Assembly: GCA_037783545.1 (NCBI GenBank)
Contig: JBBELK010000314.1
Span: 620,001-684,000 of the forward strand
Length of the DNA stretch: 64,000 bases
Origin: Henricia sp. BOLD:AAB3569
Lineage: Eukaryota > Echinodermata > Asteroidea > Spinulosida > Echinasteridae
Direction of reading: 5' to 3'
This document shows, in pieces, positions 61,938 to 64,000 of this stretch (within the stretch, counting starts at the first letter, position 1; each line of letters opens with the position of its first letter). The position numbers and the translations under genes are program-made. Under the pieces are notes generated by a model that saw only the letters and a program-made list of their open reading frames with translations, was not told the origin of the DNA and did no database searches.

Positions 61938-63246
61938 CTGCAAAATAATAAATACAATCTGCATTTGTTTAGTATAAATTACAAAAGCATGGTAGGTATG
62001 GGGACTCTGCCTCACTGCCAGTTGGGAACTTGAGCACAATCACAATATGTAGTGTATCACAGATGTACATCCATTAAAACAAATATAGGCCTATAAATAA
62101 CTTAAACTAGATAGACATGATAGATGGTTTGACCAAAAAAAACAACAAACAACCCAACCAAAAACAAATCAAAACAAAAATAAAAAGGAAAAAACAAAAA
62201 CAAAAACAAACTTAAACACAAAAACAAAACAAAAACAATGAAAAAAAACAAAGAATATAAAACAAAAACACCAAAACAAAACAAACAAAACTCAAATTCA
62301 AAAGTAAACAAACCAAATTATTGAGAGAAAAAAACGTCATGAATGTAGGATAAGCAAAAACAGCATCAGATAGGCCCAACAAAATAAATCAAACAAAATT
62401 AAATGCTTTCATCTATTTATGCCAATTAAGTTTGGACAGCCGGCAGCCGGCTGCCGCTAGCTGCCGGCACCCGGGTCGGCACCCGGCCCAGCCGACGGCC
62501 GAGCGAGCGGCGCGGCGCGCGGACCTCCGGCCGGACCACGGCACGGTCGACTTCGAGAATACAAACGAAGAAGTTAGAAAAGCCCCTGCTAAAGTCTTTT
62601 TTGCAAAATTTACTGAGCAAACAAATCACCTTTTGATGACTTCACTGATGAATTAAAATAGATACTTTTTATCATAAAACTCTAACAATTTTCCCCATTT
62701 ATCCCCAACATCAACAAAACAACAGTCGCCTAAATTGAAAATGGCCGCTCTTTTTCCAGCCTCGGTTCCAAAATCCAAAGAAATGATTTATTTACACAAT
62801 TTCAAAGAATTTGAAAAAGGCATTTGTCTTTTGGGGTAACTAATCATAAAAGTAACATAATAAAATAACAAACTGAATACTAAATTCCTTTATTATGTTA
62901 TTAAAATGAAATTTTAAAGTAAATTTGTCAAATTTTTCGACCAATCACATTCCTTCTTACAAATTTTGAAAAAGCTGCCTCGTACCCGAATTTTATATCG
63001 TCTGCTGTTATGTTATAAAAACAGTTAAGTTGACCATAAAATGATCACTCATATTTAACATTGTTTACTTTGTGGTAACCTCAGTGAATATTTTTCAGGA
63101 ACGAGAGAAAATTTTAAAATTTCAAGCGACTAAACAAGAAAGTTCCCTTTTTCCCCCACGGCTACGGCTATTTTCCACAGCGCTTCAAGGGCACAACTCG
63201 AAGCCTTAGCCTAGGCTCGTGCGGCTAGTAAACATGCGTATACAGC
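61938..63246. promoter_or_regulatory. Shared divergent upstream region of NCAPD2 and the 203-aa ORF
   Basis: About 1.3 kb separates the two divergent starts. The - strand acceptor at 61938 shows that NCAPD2 begins with an upstream non-coding exon here. An A/C-rich AAAACAAA block is at 62130-62300. A very GC-rich ~110-base island is at 62437-62545 (CGGCAGCCGGCTGCCGCTAG onward, with inverted CCGG-rich words). Conventional exons or start sites could not be fixed. Confidence 0.45.
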
Positions 63247-63858
63247 ATGGCGATTTTAGCAAACCGTCGACTGCTCGTCTTTTGCGGCGCAATAATTCCA
63301 ATCTCCCTGATTTACATTTTGAACATCAACGTTCTGATCACATGCTTATTGCTAGGATTAGTGCCTCTACTTCTGTATGGGGCCAATGTTGCCAAAAATG
63401 GGGGCAAACTAAACTTTTCGATGAAAAGTCCAGCGAAAATTGGCAGTCGACGAATACAAAATGGCGGACGTGGTTGTGAATTCAGAAATGATAGACTTGT
63501 TTCACCAGTCCGTCCGTTTCACCGAAACAAATTGCATGTCACAGAAAAAGACTATAATCTGCTATCTGGAAGTGGAAGTATCAAATTTGACGGCCCACGT
63601 TTGATGAACAATACGTCACTAGTTTTATCCCCTATCTTGCCCGTTGATGATGCATTTTCAACTCAGAAATTTTTCCCAAAGAAACTTCCGACAGTCGCGA
63701 CTACAGCCGTACCCGTTTTCTCCAAACACAGCGATAAATCAGCCTTCTCTTTTACGGGGGCAAGTTTGGCCAGAAGCCCACTTTCAAGTGTGCATCCGCC
63801 TTCAGATTCACCGGTGAAAAACTCGTTGGCAAACGCTACTTACAAAAAGTTAGCATAA
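63247..63858 (+). CDS. Putative membrane protein, possibly POM121-like (203 aa or first exon)
   Basis: Open frame from ATG at 63247 to TAA at 63856-63858. Residues 9-27 and 29-46 (LLVFCGAIIPISLIYILN and VLITCLLLGLVPLLLYG) are hydrophobic and could be a hairpin or one long membrane segment; the remainder is basic, Ser/Pro-rich and has no Cys pattern. A short N-terminal membrane anchor followed by a low-complexity SPAK/SPVR-containing region is also the layout of the nucleoporin POM121, but I see no FG repeats and the resemblance is weak. The gene may continue by splicing (for example at CCG|GTGAAA near 63813) beyond the window. It is divergent from NCAPD2, about 1.3 kb apart. I do not recognise it with confidence. 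Confidence 0.45.
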   Translation: MAILANRRLLVFCGAIIPISLIYILNINVLITCLLLGLVPLLLYGANVAKNGGKLNFSMKSPAKIGSRRIQNGGRGCEFRNDRLVSPVRPFHRNKLHVTEKDYNLLSGSGSIKFDGPRLMNNTSLVLSPILPVDDAFSTQKFFPKKLPTVATTAVPVFSKHSDKSAFSFTGASLARSPLSSVHPPSDSPVKNSLANATYKKLA

Positions 63859-64000
63859 TCAGATTTTTCCAGCGTGTACTTGATCAAGTCTAAAAAGAAC
63901 TGAAGCATGATGTTTGTTGCCAAAATGACCATTAATTGTAAACTTGTTTATAAAGCCACCCTTAGGACCATAGGAAAAACTGGCCACTGTAAACAGATGG

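Overview
This is animal nuclear DNA, most likely from a marine invertebrate deuterostome and probably an echinoderm. The genes have many short exons with canonical splice sites. The proteins read like deuterostome orthologues. The introns are full of short inverted-repeat elements, tRNA-derived SINEs and minisatellites, and AGGCCTAC/TACATGTA words are common. The phylum call is inference. There are no operons, bacterial signals or CRISPR arrays.

Layout: (1) 874-7531 (+), ILKAP, a PP2C-type phosphatase in seven exons encoding 322 aa. (2) 8446-30158 (-), a class C GPCR of the metabotropic glutamate receptor type, six exons encoding 903 aa, convergent with ILKAP and with two large introns. (3) 30159-34205, an intergenic stretch with a SINE, an inverted-repeat element and a 30-bp minisatellite. 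(4) 34206-61912 (-), NCAPD2 (condensin I subunit CAP-D2), 30 coding exons encoding 1498 aa. (5) 63247-63858 (+), a divergent ORF of 203 aa with two hydrophobic segments; its identity is uncertain. I joined exons of the three main genes by hand. Every splice phase closes and each coding length is divisible by three without an internal stop, so all three appear intact.

The genes have no obvious joint pathway: a signalling phosphatase, a neuronal-type receptor and a mitotic chromosome factor. The unusual part is the non-coding DNA. Four separate introns carry arrays of a ~78-bp unit made from the front half of a tRNA-like sequence (A box kept, B box lost). Several introns have tandem arrays that begin within a few bases of a splice site, and in ILKAP intron 3 the 5' splice site itself lies in the first minisatellite unit. 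Palindromic elements flanked by TTAA occur three times, once inside another element whose uninterrupted relative is also in the window. A ~3.8-kb long-inverted-repeat element sits in a receptor intron. The receptor keeps the amino-acid-binding signature of mGluRs but lacks the distal arginine(s) used to hold glutamate.
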